Assembly (NCBI GenBank): GCA_039586095.1
Contig: JBDHLB010000015.1
Span: 18,621-82,620, forward strand
From: JBDHBD01 sp039586095
Lineage (GTDB): Bacteria > Gemmatimonadota > Gemmatimonadetes > Palauibacterales > Palauibacteraceae
Direction of reading: 5' to 3'
DNA: 64,000 bases
Positions 1 to 11,100 of this stretch are shown here, one piece after another. Every line of letters begins with the position of its first letter. Positions within the stretch are counted from its first letter, which is position 1. The translations under genes and the position numbers were made by a program. The notes under the pieces were generated by a model. It was given only the letters and a program-made list of their open reading frames with translations. It searched no databases and had not been told where the DNA came from.

Positions 1-1004
1 TGTAGATAGCGGGCACAGCGGACCATATCGACGAGGTTCCCGCCCCACGTCGAATTGATGCGGGAGGAGACGCGAAACACGTTGCCCTCCACTTCGTCGA
101 TGCGCCCCGAGGCCATGATCCCGCACACCTGCGTCTTCTTGCCGAAGGCCACGATATCGGGGCTCATGCCCATCTGCTGGAATGCCCACATCGAACCCGT
201 GGCACCCATGCCGGTCTGCACTTCGTCGAACAGAAGGAGGGCGTCGAAACGATCGGCGTACTCCCTCAGCCTCTGCAGGAACTCGGGTCGGAAGTGGTTG
301 TCACCGCCCTCTCCCTGAATCGGCTCGATCAGGATTCCGGCGATGCCATGAGGATCGGCGGCAAAGGCCGCTTCGATCTCGCTGCACGCCTCCGCCTCGG
401 CCGCGACGACGGCGTCCTCGTCGAACGGGAAACGGATCTTCGGATTGGAGACGCGCGGCCAGGCGAACTTCGGGAAATCCGCGATCTTGACAGGTTCCGT
501 GTTCGTGACCGAGAGCGTGTAGCCGCTCCTGCCGTGGAAGGCCTCACGAAAGTGCAGGATCTTGTCCGCCCCTCCCTCGACGCCGGCCACCCGATTCCGC
601 TTCGCCTTCCAGTCGAACGCGGTCTTCATCGCGTTCTCCACCGCCAACGCGCCACCGGCGATGAAGAACAGATGCGGAAACTCGTCGGGCACGGCGATCT
701 GCCGAAACGTGTTCACGAAGGCAGCGAACTCCCGGCTGTACACGTCGGAATTCGCCGGATTGGCAACCGCTGCACGGAGGAGAGACTCGCGAAAGCCGGC
801 TTCCTCCATCATCGGGTGATTGTGACCGACGGGCAGCGTGGCGAAGTACGTGTAGCAGTCGAGGTACTCCTTGCCGGTCAGCGCATCCACCATCACGGAG
901 CCGCTGGATCTCTCGAGATCGATGACGATGTGGAAGCCGTCGACCAAAATGTTGCTCTCCAGAATCGGAAAGACCTGGTCGTCGGGCACGGTGATTTCGG
1001 ACAT
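1..1004 (-). CDS. lat: L-lysine 6-transaminase (3' end outside window)
   Basis: PLP-dependent class III aminotransferase that moves the epsilon-amino group of L-lysine to 2-oxoglutarate. The 334 codons visible carry the family's characteristic stretches: LFFIAGGALAVENAMK, HFREAFHGRSGYTLS, the LLFDEVQTGMG segment with the PLP-contacting Asp, and AFGKKTQVCG with the Schiff-base Lys, followed by RINSTWGGNLVDMVR. These match the lysine epsilon-aminotransferase subgroup (M. tuberculosis Lat-like) rather than generic ornithine or GABA transaminases. The ATG at 1004 is preceded by GAGAGGA. The C-terminal part (about 100 residues) lies left of base 1. It is divergent from pdxH, which makes its cofactor; that adjacency may be meaningful or chance. 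Confidence 0.9.
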   Translation of the reverse strand, partial: MSEITVPDDQVFPILESNILVDGFHIVIDLERSSGSVMVDALTGKEYLDCYTYFATLPVGHNHPMMEEAGFRESLLRAAVANPANSDVYSREFAAFVNTFRQIAVPDEFPHLFFIAGGALAVENAMKTAFDWKAKRNRVAGVEGGADKILHFREAFHGRSGYTLSVTNTEPVKIADFPKFAWPRVSNPKIRFPFDEDAVVAAEAEACSEIEAAFAADPHGIAGILIEPIQGEGGDNHFRPEFLQRLREYADRFDALLLFDEVQTGMGATGSMWAFQQMGMSPDIVAFGKKTQVCGIMASGRIDEVEGNVFRVSSRINSTWGGNLVDMVRCARYL

Positions 1005-1231
1005 ATTCCTCTCGGCTTTGCCGTTCGAATGCATGAATCTCGCGGACCCGGCTACGCTGGCCGCTGCGGTGGGCTCTCGCAAGGCTTCGCGTGGCCCAGA
1101 CCGGAGGCGCGGGCCGGAGTTGCGCGGATCCAGCCGTCTCACGAGTGTGCGAACGCCGGTGAAGGCGCCTCGGTCGCGCCGGCGATCCGTGCGTATCTGG
1201 ACGACATTTAGGGAGATCTGAGGAGCGCCCG

Positions 1232-1885
1232 ATGAGCTTGCGATCGAACCTCCGGGCTTTGTTCACCCTGGGGCGTGGGGTCTTCAAGGGCATCACGACC
1301 CTGACGGCGGGTGACGACCCCATCGCCTTCTTTGGCGAGTGGTTTGAGGAGGCGAAGGAGTCGGGGCTCTTTCTGCCGGAGAGCGCGTGTCTGGCCACGG
1401 CGAGCCCGGATGGCGTTCCTTCCGGACGGATGGTGCTGCTCAAGGCCGTCGACGAGCGCGGTTTCGTGTTCTACACCAACTACGAAAGTCGGAAGGGCGA
1501 GGAGCTCGCCGCGAACCCCAAGGCCAGCCTGGTCTTCTACTGGGGGGTGCTGGAGCGGCAGGTTCGTGTCGAAGGCACGGTCGAGAAGGTGAGCACCGAA
1601 GAGTCGGAGGCTTACTTCTCGACCCGTCCGCGCGGCAGCCAGATCGGCGCGTGGGCCTCAGACCAGAGCCGGCCGTTGGAAAGCCGCGAGGCGCTGGAGC
1701 GGCGCTTCGAGGAACACGAAGCGCGCTTTCGAGGCGAAGGGGTCCCTCTCCCTCCCTACTGGGGCGGGTACCGGCTGCGTCCCGACTGGATCGAGTTCTG
1801 GCAGGGACGTGCCAACCGGCTGCACGACCGCCTTGCATACGGCCGCTCGGACACGGGGTGGACCGTCACCCGTCTCTCCCCCTGA
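1232..1885 (+). CDS. pdxH: Pyridoxamine 5'-phosphate oxidase
   Basis: FMN-dependent oxidase that converts pyridoxamine or pyridoxine 5'-phosphate to pyridoxal 5'-phosphate, the last step of PLP synthesis and salvage. The 217 residues match the usual 210-220 length. The N-terminal FMN-binding split barrel shows PSGRMVLLKAVDERGFVFYTNYESRKG, and the C-terminal signature ends WIEFWQG..NRLHDR (about residues 186-200), with the substrate-phosphate-binding Arg and His. The ATG is preceded by GAGGAG at 8-nt spacing. It is divergently placed from the PLP-dependent lat. Cytoplasmic; no unusual features. Confidence 0.95.
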   Translation: MSLRSNLRALFTLGRGVFKGITTLTAGDDPIAFFGEWFEEAKESGLFLPESACLATASPDGVPSGRMVLLKAVDERGFVFYTNYESRKGEELAANPKASLVFYWGVLERQVRVEGTVEKVSTEESEAYFSTRPRGSQIGAWASDQSRPLESREALERRFEEHEARFRGEGVPLPPYWGGYRLRPDWIEFWQGRANRLHDRLAYGRSDTGWTVTRLSP

Positions 1886-1992
1886 CGCCCCCTGACGCAC
1901 TGTCCGTTCGCTGCCATGCGCCGCCTCGGAGCCTATCTTGTAATTTGACGAGCCTTGGAGCACCTGGATGCGACTCGACCGGGGAGCCCACC

Positions 1993-2166
1993 ATGAACGA
2001 GACGGACGTCGAACGAGCGCTCTCCCTCCTCGAAGGGATGCACGGGCTGCTGGAGAGGATCGAGGCGAGGCTGGAGGAGCTGTCGCGAGAGAACGACCTT
2101 CAGCGTGAAACGCTGGACACCATGCTCGTGAACCTGATGGAGCTGGCGGACCGGGTCGCGAAATAG
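1993..2166 (+). CDS. Small predicted coiled-coil protein (57 aa)
   Basis: Short ORF of 57 residues composed almost entirely of charged and Leu-rich heptad-like segments (LLERIEARLEELSREN, then LDTMLVNLMELADRV), so probably a helical coiled coil. There is no transmembrane segment or signal. GGGGAG lies about 8 nt before the ATG. It sits 107 nt after pdxH on the same strand and converges with the dihaem cytochrome gene. Function is not recognised. The composition is coherent and unlike a random shadow frame, which supports it as a real gene. Confidence 0.6.
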   Translation: MNETDVERALSLLEGMHGLLERIEARLEELSRENDLQRETLDTMLVNLMELADRVAK

Positions 2167-2221
2167 CCCGGCGGCATCTTCCTTCCCTTCCGTCGTTTCC
2201 TGCGAAGCGGCCGGCGGCCGT

Positions 2222-3031
2222 CTAGGACGACCGCCTCGCCTCGATGAAGGAACGGATCCGGTCCATCTCTTCCTGCGTCAGCGGCTCGAGGCCCATGACC
2301 GGCATGGTGCCGTTCATGCGCAGCAGGATCCCGTCCCATTCTTCCGGTGTGTGAGCGTTCGGCGACGGAGGCTCGTGACAGGCCGCGCACTTCGCCATGA
2401 AGAAATCGGTGTCGGGGCCTTCACCCAGCTCGCCCGGCTGCGCAATCGGCATCGCGTGCGCCTGCAGGTACGCGATCATACTGTCCACGTCGGCGGGGGG
2501 CGGCTCGACCGACGCGGTCATGCCCGCCATCGCGAACTCGCTGCCGACCAGCTCGGTCAGCAGGGGGCCGCCCATCCGGTTTCGCAGCGTCTGTGCTCGC
2601 ATCAGCATACGCCGCACGAGTTGTGGCCACTCGGCCGCGCTGTGCTGCTGAGGTGCGGCCATCCAGTGACACTGGGTGCAGTACGCCTGAAGCAGACCGG
2701 CGCTGCGGGACTCGGGCTCGGGCAGGTTCTCGCGAGTATAGCCGGGCGGCGGGAGTCCCGGACCGAGAGACGACACCATCCGCCATCTCTGAGTCCGGCT
2801 CAACGCGCCTGCCGGCAGACCGCCCAGCTCCACCAACACGCTGTCGAGCGTCTGCAGCGTGAGCTCCGGGCCGGCCTCCTCCGTCTGGGCGCCGCAGGCC
2901 GCCCAGGAAAGGGCAGCCAGGGCCAGCACTGTCACCACGGCGGCGACTGTGAGGCCGCTGGAGACGCGTGACGACGTGCCGTTCACGTGATCGAGCTCTC
3001 GATGACCCTCAAGGCGTGACCGCGCGAGCAT
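2222..3031 (-). CDS. Exported dihaem c-type cytochrome
   Basis: 269-residue protein with a long positively charged N-region, a hydrophobic segment (about residues 27-45) ending SWAAC, which is a possible but imperfect lipobox, and two CxxCH haem-attachment motifs (C118TQCH and C215AACH). Downstream Met residues (MAGM near 170, MPVMG near 240) are candidate axial ligands. The protein should act in the periplasm or attached to a membrane as an electron carrier. The ATG is supported by GGGAGG eight bases upstream. It is a different family from the two dihaem lipoproteins near 14-16 kb. Partner unknown. Confidence 0.8.
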   Translation of the reverse strand: MLARSRLEGHRELDHVNGTSSRVSSGLTVAAVVTVLALAALSWAACGAQTEEAGPELTLQTLDSVLVELGGLPAGALSRTQRWRMVSSLGPGLPPPGYTRENLPEPESRSAGLLQAYCTQCHWMAAPQQHSAAEWPQLVRRMLMRAQTLRNRMGGPLLTELVGSEFAMAGMTASVEPPPADVDSMIAYLQAHAMPIAQPGELGEGPDTDFFMAKCAACHEPPSPNAHTPEEWDGILLRMNGTMPVMGLEPLTQEEMDRIRSFIEARRSS

Positions 3032-3155
3032 GTATGAATCCTCCCGATGTGTGATCCGCGAGTGATGGTCTTTCCTGCCAGAGTATAGGTGCTCCGGCGC
3101 GTGCTGTCTCCCCGTCTATCTCCCCGCCCGGGGCGAAGCGCGGGGAACGGCTCGA

Positions 3156-4274
3156 TCAGGCCCCCAACCGCTCCGGGTTGAGCTCCTCCAGTTCGGGCAG
3201 CACGAAGCGGCCGTCCTTTCTCACCAGTCGGTCGTCGAAATACATCTCGCCGCCGCCCCTCTCCGGGGTCTGTATCAGCACCAGGTCCCAGTGTACCTGG
3301 CTCCGGTTCCCGTTGAAGGCCACCTCGTAGGCATTGCCCGGCGTGAGATGGATGCTGCCGGCGATCTTCTCGTCGAACAGGATGTCCTTCATGGGCTCCG
3401 TGATGTAAGGGTTGAAGCCGATCGCGAATTCGCCCACGTAGCGTGCCCCTTCGTCGGAGTCGAGCACGCGGTTGAGGTGCTCGGTGTCGTTGCTGGTAGC
3501 GTCGACGATCTTCCCGTCCCGGAACTCGAGACGGACGTTCTCGTGCGTCACTCCCTGGTACAGCGTCTCGGTGTTGAACTGAATGGCACCGTTGACGCTG
3601 TCGCGCACGGGGGCCGTGAACACCTCGCCATCCGGGATATTGCGCTTACCGTCGCACTCCACGGCCGGGATGCCGCCAATGCGAAACTCGAGCTCGGTGC
3701 CCGGGCTGACGAGACGCACACGGTCGGTTTGCTCGACCAGGTCGCGGAGCGGCTCCATGGCTTCCGACATTCTCGCGTAGTCGAGCGTGCACACGCGGAA
3801 GAAGAAATCCTCGAACGCCTCCGTCGATTTCCCCGCGAGCTGGGCCATCGCCGGGCTTGGCCAGCGCAGCACCGTCCACCGTTTCTGGTCTACCCGCAAA
3901 TCGATGTGGACACGCTTCCACACGGTACGGTCGTACAAATCCATCTCCTCTGACGGGACGTCGGACAGTTCGGAGACGTTGTCGCTTCCACGGATTCCGA
4001 GGTACGCGTCGACGCCCTTCATGGCCGTTTCCTCGGCGTCTGCCCACAGGGACAACTGACTTTCCGACGCGTTCAGAAGGAGCTCTCGAACGATCGACTG
4101 GCTCTTCAGCCATACGAGCGGGGAGGCGCCGGCGCGGTACGTCCGGCGAACGAGCTCGCGCGTGAAGGCCTCCGGAATGTCGATCGCCTCGATCAACACC
4201 TTTTCGCCGGATGTGAGCTCGAGCGAGTAATCGATCAGCGTGTCTGCGAGCTTCGCGTATCGGCTGTCTGCCAT
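3156..4274 (-). CDS. M29-family metallo-aminopeptidase (AmpS/aminopeptidase T type)
   Basis: Removes N-terminal amino acids from peptides using two metal ions. The 372-residue length and order match family M29. Candidate metal ligands are visible as Glu in IPDGEVFTAP, Glu in GEFAIGFNP, His in GSIHLTPG, and His/Asp in SQVHWDLV. The start is placed at the ATG at 4274 (MADSRYAK), preceded by GATGAG; a longer frame upstream has no family resemblance. No signal peptide, so cytoplasmic. It is divergent from a peptide-type OPT transporter, which fits uptake followed by hydrolysis of peptides. Confidence 0.9.
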   Translation of the reverse strand: MADSRYAKLADTLIDYSLELTSGEKVLIEAIDIPEAFTRELVRRTYRAGASPLVWLKSQSIVRELLLNASESQLSLWADAEETAMKGVDAYLGIRGSDNVSELSDVPSEEMDLYDRTVWKRVHIDLRVDQKRWTVLRWPSPAMAQLAGKSTEAFEDFFFRVCTLDYARMSEAMEPLRDLVEQTDRVRLVSPGTELEFRIGGIPAVECDGKRNIPDGEVFTAPVRDSVNGAIQFNTETLYQGVTHENVRLEFRDGKIVDATSNDTEHLNRVLDSDEGARYVGEFAIGFNPYITEPMKDILFDEKIAGSIHLTPGNAYEVAFNGNRSQVHWDLVLIQTPERGGGEMYFDDRLVRKDGRFVLPELEELNPERLGA

Positions 4275-4441
4275 GGCATTCTCATCTTCGTTGGGCGCTT
4301 GGTGATCACGTAGTAACGTGCTACTCTGATCGAGCTCGTGTCCCCGCGCGCCCTGCAGCGGGGACGTGCCCGAAGAACACAACCTACACTCCGAGATCCG
4401 GAAGAGGAGAGGCGGTTGGATTCAGCTCGAGGGAAGCCAGC

Positions 4442-6175
<1,734 letters not shown>

Positions 6176-6213
6176 CCGTATGGGCAGCACACCCGCACGC
6201 TGAGGGTAGTGAG

Positions 6214-6696
6214 ATGAAGCTCTTCGGGTACGCGATCATCACGATCGGCTTCCTCGGGGCGGCCTTCGAGACTGTCCGCCAGGTGGAGGGTGTGAACACG
6301 GCCGTCTTTCTCGTGTGGCTCGCGCTAGGCATAGTTGGCGTGATCACCGCCCGGCTCGCGGTACGACGCGAGGCTACCGACGAGGTTCGGCTGACGGCCA
6401 ACATCGGGACGCTCGAGACCAGCTTGAAGGGCATCGTGGCCGCGTCCGAGTGGCTCGAGGCCGAGAAAAGCAACATCAACGTGTACGATCTGCGTCACCG
6501 AATCGACGAGCGCTTCCCCGAGCCCCTCACCGAGTTCGTCGACGCCCGGGAGAGCATCGCCCACACGTACGGGTTGCAGGCATACTCGGAGGTCATGAAC
6601 CGCTTCGCCGCCGGGGAGCGTTATCTGAATCGTGTCTGGTCGGCGTCGACCGATGGCTACGGCGTCCTCTCCCTGACGGCCCCGCGAAGGTCCTGA
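6214..6696 (+). CDS. Small membrane protein of unknown function
   Basis: 160 residues with two N-terminal hydrophobic segments (about 4-20 and 29-48), then a charged, mostly helical cytoplasmic portion. I do not recognise the family. It follows the OPT transporter by 38 nt on the same strand, with TGAGGG before its ATG, so an accessory role in the same operon is plausible but unproven. The next gene (kinase) is 93 nt downstream and may have its own promoter. Confidence 0.7.
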   Translation: MKLFGYAIITIGFLGAAFETVRQVEGVNTAVFLVWLALGIVGVITARLAVRREATDEVRLTANIGTLETSLKGIVAASEWLEAEKSNINVYDLRHRIDERFPEPLTEFVDARESIAHTYGLQAYSEVMNRFAAGERYLNRVWSASTDGYGVLSLTAPRRS

Positions 6697-6789
6697 CCCC
6701 CTAAACGACTCTGAGCCATTGGTGTATGTTACGAGTGCCTGCCGACGCGGAACCGCCTCGAGCGGATACCCCGAGCAGCGGGGGATCGC

Positions 6790-8973
6790 ATGAGTGATAT
6801 CGACACGAAGAACCCAGACATCCCGGGTATCTCCGGGGATCGCGATACTCTGCAAGACCTGGCAACCGCCCTCGAGGGTCGATACGCGATTCGAGAGGAG
6901 ATCGGCAGGGGTGCGACGGGTGTCGTCTATCTGGCGGAAGACCTGAAGCATCACCGCCCCGTCGCCGTGAAAATGGTCCGCCGGGACCTGTCGACCGCGC
7001 TGGCCGCCGATCGATTCCTGCGCGAGATCGAGATCGCCGCCACGCTGAGACATCCTCACATTCTGCCCATTCACGACTCCGGTCGAGCCGGCGATCTGCT
7101 CTACTACGTCATGCCTTTTGTTGAGGGTGAAGCGCTGCGCACACGCCTGGATCGTGAGGGCCCGCTTCCCATCGAGGATGCGGTGACCATTGCCCGCGAG
7201 GTAGCAGGGGCGCTGGACTACGCGCATCGGCGCGAAGTCGTGCACCGAGACGTGAAGCCCGAGAACATCCTTTTGGAGGAAGGGCACGCTGTCGTGGTCG
7301 ATTTCGGTGTGGCGCGCGGTATCGGCGCGGCTTCGATTCAGGACCTTACGGCAAGCGGCATGGCGGTAGGCACGCCGGCCTACATGAGTCCGGAACAGGC
7401 GTGTGGCTCGGCCATAGTGGACGGCCGCAGCGACCTGTATTCGCTGGCCTGCCTGATGTACGAGATGTTGACGGGGCAGCCACCTTTCCTCGGTGCCGAC
7501 GCGAGGTCCGTGCTCGCGCGTCACCTGCTCGACGACGTCCCCCCTTTAACGACGCTACGGCGGGACGTGCCGCTCCACATACGCCAGGCGCTCAAGCGAG
7601 CGATGCAGAAGACGGCAGCGGATCGCTTCCAGACGGTGCAGGAGTTCGGCGAAGCCCTGGCCGCACCCGATGCGGAGCGGGACGAGACGGCCCTGCGATC
7701 CCTTGCCGTCCTGCCGTTCGATAACCTGAGCGGGCTCCCTGACGACGAGTATCTGAGCGATGGACTGACGGAGGAGCTGATCAACGCCCTCTCCAAGCTG
7801 GAGGGGCTGAGCGTGGTCTCGCGCACGGCCGTGTACGCTCTGAAGGAGTCGACCGGGGACGTTCAGGAGATCGCCGAGCGATTGAATGTGGGGTCGGTCC
7901 TGGAGGGAAGCGTTCGTCGCGCCGGCAGCCGGCTCAGAGTCATGGCGAGACTGATCGATGTCGCCGACGGATACAACCGCTGGTCCGAACGTTACGACCG
8001 CGAGATGTCCGACGTTTTCGCGATCCAGGATGAGATCACCGACAACATCGTGCGCGCGTTGAGGGTGATTCTGAGCGACGCGGAGCGTCAGGCGCTGGCG
8101 CGAGTCCCGACGGCCGATATCGGCGCGTACGAGCAGTACCTGCGCGGCAGACAGTACTTCCATCACCGGCGAAAGAAGAGCCTGGAGTTCGCCCGTGAGA
8201 TGTTCTACCGAGCGATCGAGATCGATCCGGACTTCGCGCTCGCACACGCCGGCGTGGCGGACTGCTGCTCGCTGCTCGTGCACTGGTACGGCGAGACGGA
8301 TGAGGCAACGCTCGCAGAGGCTGAGGCGGCGAGTCAGAAAGCGCTCGAGCTGAACCCCGATCTCCCGGAGGGTCACGCGGCCCGCGGGATCGTCTTGTGG
8401 CAGATGGGACAGCTGGACGAGTCGGAGGCGGAGTTTGCGACCGCGATACGTTTGGATCCACGCCAGTTCAACGCGCGCTACTTCCACGCCCGCCAGTGCT
8501 ATGAGCAAGGTCGTCTGGAGGAAGCGGTTCGCCTGTTCGAGGAAGCGAGCGACGTACGTGACGATCACGAGGCGCGATACTTCGCTGCCCAGACGTACAC
8601 CGCCCTCGAGCGACCCGACGACGCCGATGCCGCCTACCGCCGGGCGCTTCCGGTGATCGAGAAGCATCTCGCGCTCAACCCGGACGACGCGCGCGCCGTA
8701 ACAATGGGAGCCGTCTGTCTCAGTCGCCTGGGCCACCGAACGGCGGGGCTCGAGTGGGCAGAGCGGGCCCACTCGATCGATCCGGAAGACGGGGCCATCG
8801 CCTACAACGTGGCCTGCCTCTATGCACTCGAGGGCGAGGTCGACAAGGCGCTCGACTTTCTGGAAGCGGCCGTCGGCGCTGGCTTCGGGAACCGTGACTG
8901 GATGGAGCACGATCCGGATCTGGAGAGCTTGCGGGAGCATCCTCGCTTCCAGGCGCTGCCGTGGAGGCAATAG
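6790..8973 (+). CDS. Ser/Thr protein kinase with TolB-N/FlgO-like domain and TPRs
   Basis: 727-residue soluble eukaryotic-like kinase. The kinase domain (about 32-290) has the Gly loop GRGATGVVY, Lys61, the HRD motif at 152-154, DFG at 171-173 and GTPAYMSPEQ in the activation segment, so all catalytic residues are present. Residues about 298-425 (LAVLPFDNLSG... to the DEITDNIVRAL region) form the TolB-N/FlgO-like module often found in this kinase architecture. The remainder is a set of TPR-like repeats for protein binding. No transmembrane helix is evident. It probably integrates a cytoplasmic signal; substrates are unknown. Confidence 0.92.
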   Translation: MSDIDTKNPDIPGISGDRDTLQDLATALEGRYAIREEIGRGATGVVYLAEDLKHHRPVAVKMVRRDLSTALAADRFLREIEIAATLRHPHILPIHDSGRAGDLLYYVMPFVEGEALRTRLDREGPLPIEDAVTIAREVAGALDYAHRREVVHRDVKPENILLEEGHAVVVDFGVARGIGAASIQDLTASGMAVGTPAYMSPEQACGSAIVDGRSDLYSLACLMYEMLTGQPPFLGADARSVLARHLLDDVPPLTTLRRDVPLHIRQALKRAMQKTAADRFQTVQEFGEALAAPDAERDETALRSLAVLPFDNLSGLPDDEYLSDGLTEELINALSKLEGLSVVSRTAVYALKESTGDVQEIAERLNVGSVLEGSVRRAGSRLRVMARLIDVADGYNRWSERYDREMSDVFAIQDEITDNIVRALRVILSDAERQALARVPTADIGAYEQYLRGRQYFHHRRKKSLEFAREMFYRAIEIDPDFALAHAGVADCCSLLVHWYGETDEATLAEAEAASQKALELNPDLPEGHAARGIVLWQMGQLDESEAEFATAIRLDPRQFNARYFHARQCYEQGRLEEAVRLFEEASDVRDDHEARYFAAQTYTALERPDDADAAYRRALPVIEKHLALNPDDARAVTMGAVCLSRLGHRTAGLEWAERAHSIDPEDGAIAYNVACLYALEGEVDKALDFLEAAVGAGFGNRDWMEHDPDLESLREHPRFQALPWRQ

Positions 8974-9025
8974 CCGACCGAGCGCGTACATGGTGCCCAC
9001 CGCCACGACAGGAGAGGAGGTAGCC

Positions 9026-10786
9026 GTGAAACGCGGTTCCGCGACTTGGAGATCTGCTACGCTCATGTCCGTCACGACGTTGCTGGCGCCGGGCTGGATC
9101 GCCTGCGGTGCGTCCGAAGAGGTGTCGAGCCGTGTGGAGTTTGCGGTACGCTTCGACTCGGCCGTGGTCGAGCGGCCCGTGGATGGCCGTGTCGTTCTCA
9201 TCCTGGCGACCGACGAGGAGCGTGAACCGCGATTTCAGGTCGGACCGGGTCTGGGTGCGCCTCAGGTCTTCGGCATCGATGTGGAGGGACTGGCGCCGGG
9301 AGACGAGGCCGTGATCGGCGGCGACGTGTTCGGGTTCCCCAGGACGAGCCTGTCCGAGGTGCCACCGGGCGAGTACGTCCTGCAGGCCGTGCTCCACATG
9401 TACGAGACGTTCCAGCTGGCCAGCGGCGACACGGTGAAGCTGCCGATGGACCGCGGGGAAGGGCAGCACTGGAATCGAGCGCCCGGCAACCTGTACAGCA
9501 CGCCGCGCCGGGTCCGGGTCGACCCGTCCGGGTCCGGGCGCATCGAGATCACGCTGGACCAGGTCATTCCCCCGATCGAGCCTCCCGAGGACACGAAGTA
9601 CGTGCGCCATGTCCAAATCCAGAGTGATCTGCTCACCGAGTTCTGGGGTCGTCCGATGTACCTCGGAGCCCACGTGCTTCTCCCCGAAGGCTTCGATGAG
9701 CACCCGGAAGCTCGCTATCCGTTGATGGTCTTCCACGGCCACTTCCCGTACGACTTCGGTGGCTTCCGCACGGAGCCGCCGGATCCTGACCTCGAGTGCG
9801 AGTACAACGCCCGCTTCGACGTCGAGTGCTACAACCGTTTCGTGCAGCAGGAGGCGTACGACTTCTACCAGCGCTGGACCAGTGACGACTTCCCCCGCTT
9901 CCTCATCATCGAGATCCAGCACGCCAACCCGTACTACGACGACTCCTATGCCGTGAACTCGGCGAACCTGGGTCCGTACGGGGACGCCATCACTTACGAG
10001 CTCATCCCGTACATCGAGAGAGAGTTTCGGGGCATCGGTGAGGGTTGGGCGCGTTTCCTTTACGGCGGATCCACCGGCGGCTGGGAGGCGCTGGCCGTTC
10101 AGGTCTTCTATCCCGACGAGTACAACGGGACCTTCGCCGCCTGTCCCGATCCGATCGACTTCCGGGCCTACATGCTGATCGACATCTACGAGGACGAGAA
10201 CGCCTACCACGACCGGGGGCCTTTCAAGCAGATCGAACGCCCCGCCCACCGCGACTGGCTGGGTGAGGTCGACATCACGATCGAGGACTACAACCACATG
10301 GAGCTGGTCCTGGGCACGAAGAACCGCTCCGGCGATCAGTTCGACATCTGGGAAGCGGTCTACTCGCCCATGGGGGACGACGGCTACCCGAGACGTCTGT
10401 GGGACAAGCGGACAGGAGATATCGACCCCGAAGTGGCTGCGTACTGGAGAGAGAACTACGACCTGCGGCACATCATGGAACGCGACTGGGCGACCCTGGG
10501 GCCGAAGCTGGAGGGCAAGGTCCACATCTACGTCGGGGATATGGACAACTACTACCTGAACAACGCCGTGTACCTGGCCGAGGAGTTTCTCGAGGGTACG
10601 ACCGATCCCTACTACGCCGGAGAGGTCGACTACGGGGACCGGGCCGAGCACTGTTGGAACGGCGACCAGGAGAACCCGAACCATGTTTCCCGGCTTCGCT
10701 ACAACACGATGTATGTGCCGAAAACTCTCGAGCGCATGTGGAAGACGGCCCCGCCCGGCGCCGACCTCACGAGCTGGCGGTACTGA
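9026..10786 (+). CDS. Exported esterase-like alpha/beta hydrolase
   Basis: 586 residues. The GTG start at 9026 is fixed by a strong GGAGAGGAGG site 5 nt upstream. A hydrophobic N-terminus ending WIACG suggests export, possibly as a lipoprotein. An N-terminal beta-rich region (to about 190) precedes a hydrolase domain of the putative-esterase (enterochelin esterase-like) type, with LMVFHGHFPYD and the nucleophile elbow GGSTGGWEAL. The C-terminal part has an acidic segment (YVGDMDNYYL) and HCWNGD, candidates for the Asp and His of the triad. Substrate unknown. It follows the kinase by 52 nt, so cotranscription is possible. Confidence 0.8.
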   Translation: MKRGSATWRSATLMSVTTLLAPGWIACGASEEVSSRVEFAVRFDSAVVERPVDGRVVLILATDEEREPRFQVGPGLGAPQVFGIDVEGLAPGDEAVIGGDVFGFPRTSLSEVPPGEYVLQAVLHMYETFQLASGDTVKLPMDRGEGQHWNRAPGNLYSTPRRVRVDPSGSGRIEITLDQVIPPIEPPEDTKYVRHVQIQSDLLTEFWGRPMYLGAHVLLPEGFDEHPEARYPLMVFHGHFPYDFGGFRTEPPDPDLECEYNARFDVECYNRFVQQEAYDFYQRWTSDDFPRFLIIEIQHANPYYDDSYAVNSANLGPYGDAITYELIPYIEREFRGIGEGWARFLYGGSTGGWEALAVQVFYPDEYNGTFAACPDPIDFRAYMLIDIYEDENAYHDRGPFKQIERPAHRDWLGEVDITIEDYNHMELVLGTKNRSGDQFDIWEAVYSPMGDDGYPRRLWDKRTGDIDPEVAAYWRENYDLRHIMERDWATLGPKLEGKVHIYVGDMDNYYLNNAVYLAEEFLEGTTDPYYAGEVDYGDRAEHCWNGDQENPNHVSRLRYNTMYVPKTLERMWKTAPPGADLTSWRY

Positions 10787-10848
10787 GCGCCAGCCGGACC
10801 CCGCGCCTCGCGGCCGACTGACGAACTAGGCGCGGCCGCGCTGCGGGC

Positions 10849-10877
10849 ACAGCCCGTGACGGGCTTCGCATTCTTTT
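10849..10877 (+). terminator. Weak candidate terminator after the esterase gene
   Basis: AGCCC (10851-10855) pairs with GGGCT (10861-10865) around a GTGAC loop, followed by a T-rich stretch that starts a few bases later (attctttt). The stem is short and the T-run is offset, so this is tentative. Confidence 0.3.
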
Positions 10878-11064
10878 CACAATCTGACGAAAAGGTTGCG
10901 CGGATCGGGCGGCGACCCGGCCCCGCGATCGTGGCGCAACGCTATCACGGGCGAGGTCGCCGAGCCCCGTGGTTGCAAGGACTTGTACGCACCTTCCCTC
11001 CATGTGATTTGGAGAGTGCCGCCGCTGCTGTGACGCCGGGCGCGCGTGGCATACCGACTGCTTC

Positions 11065-11087
11065 CCTTTCCCTCGGGCTGGGAAAGG
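11065..11087 (+). repeat. 8-bp inverted repeat upstream of the rml cluster
   Basis: CCTTTCCC (11065-11072), a 7-nt loop, then GGGAAAGG (11080-11087) form a perfect hairpin 14 nt before the rmlB fragment. It could be an operator or leader hairpin for the rml transcript. No T-tract follows, so it is not an obvious terminator. Confidence 0.4.
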
Positions 11088-11100
11088 ACCAATTGGGATC

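Larger units (their letters stand above)
10787..11100 (+). other. Intergenic region before the rml remnants
   Basis: About 314 nt without a supportable gene between the esterase and the rmlB fragment. It holds a weak terminator-like hairpin near 10851 and an 8-bp perfect inverted repeat at 11065-11087. A long minus-strand frame across it has no coding-like content. I see no clear sigma-70 promoter. Confidence 0.5.

Noticed and set aside
294..1211. Long plus-strand frame antisense to lat
   Set aside because: Composition is that of a reverse shadow; the minus strand is clearly the lysine transaminase.
4295..4325. CACGT-N4-ACGTG palindrome between the aminopeptidase and OPT genes as an operator
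   Set aside because: Only 5-bp arms, expected by chance at this GC content; no supporting second site.
7555..10684. Large minus-strand frames across the kinase and esterase genes
   Set aside because: High-GC shadow frames opposite well-supported genes.
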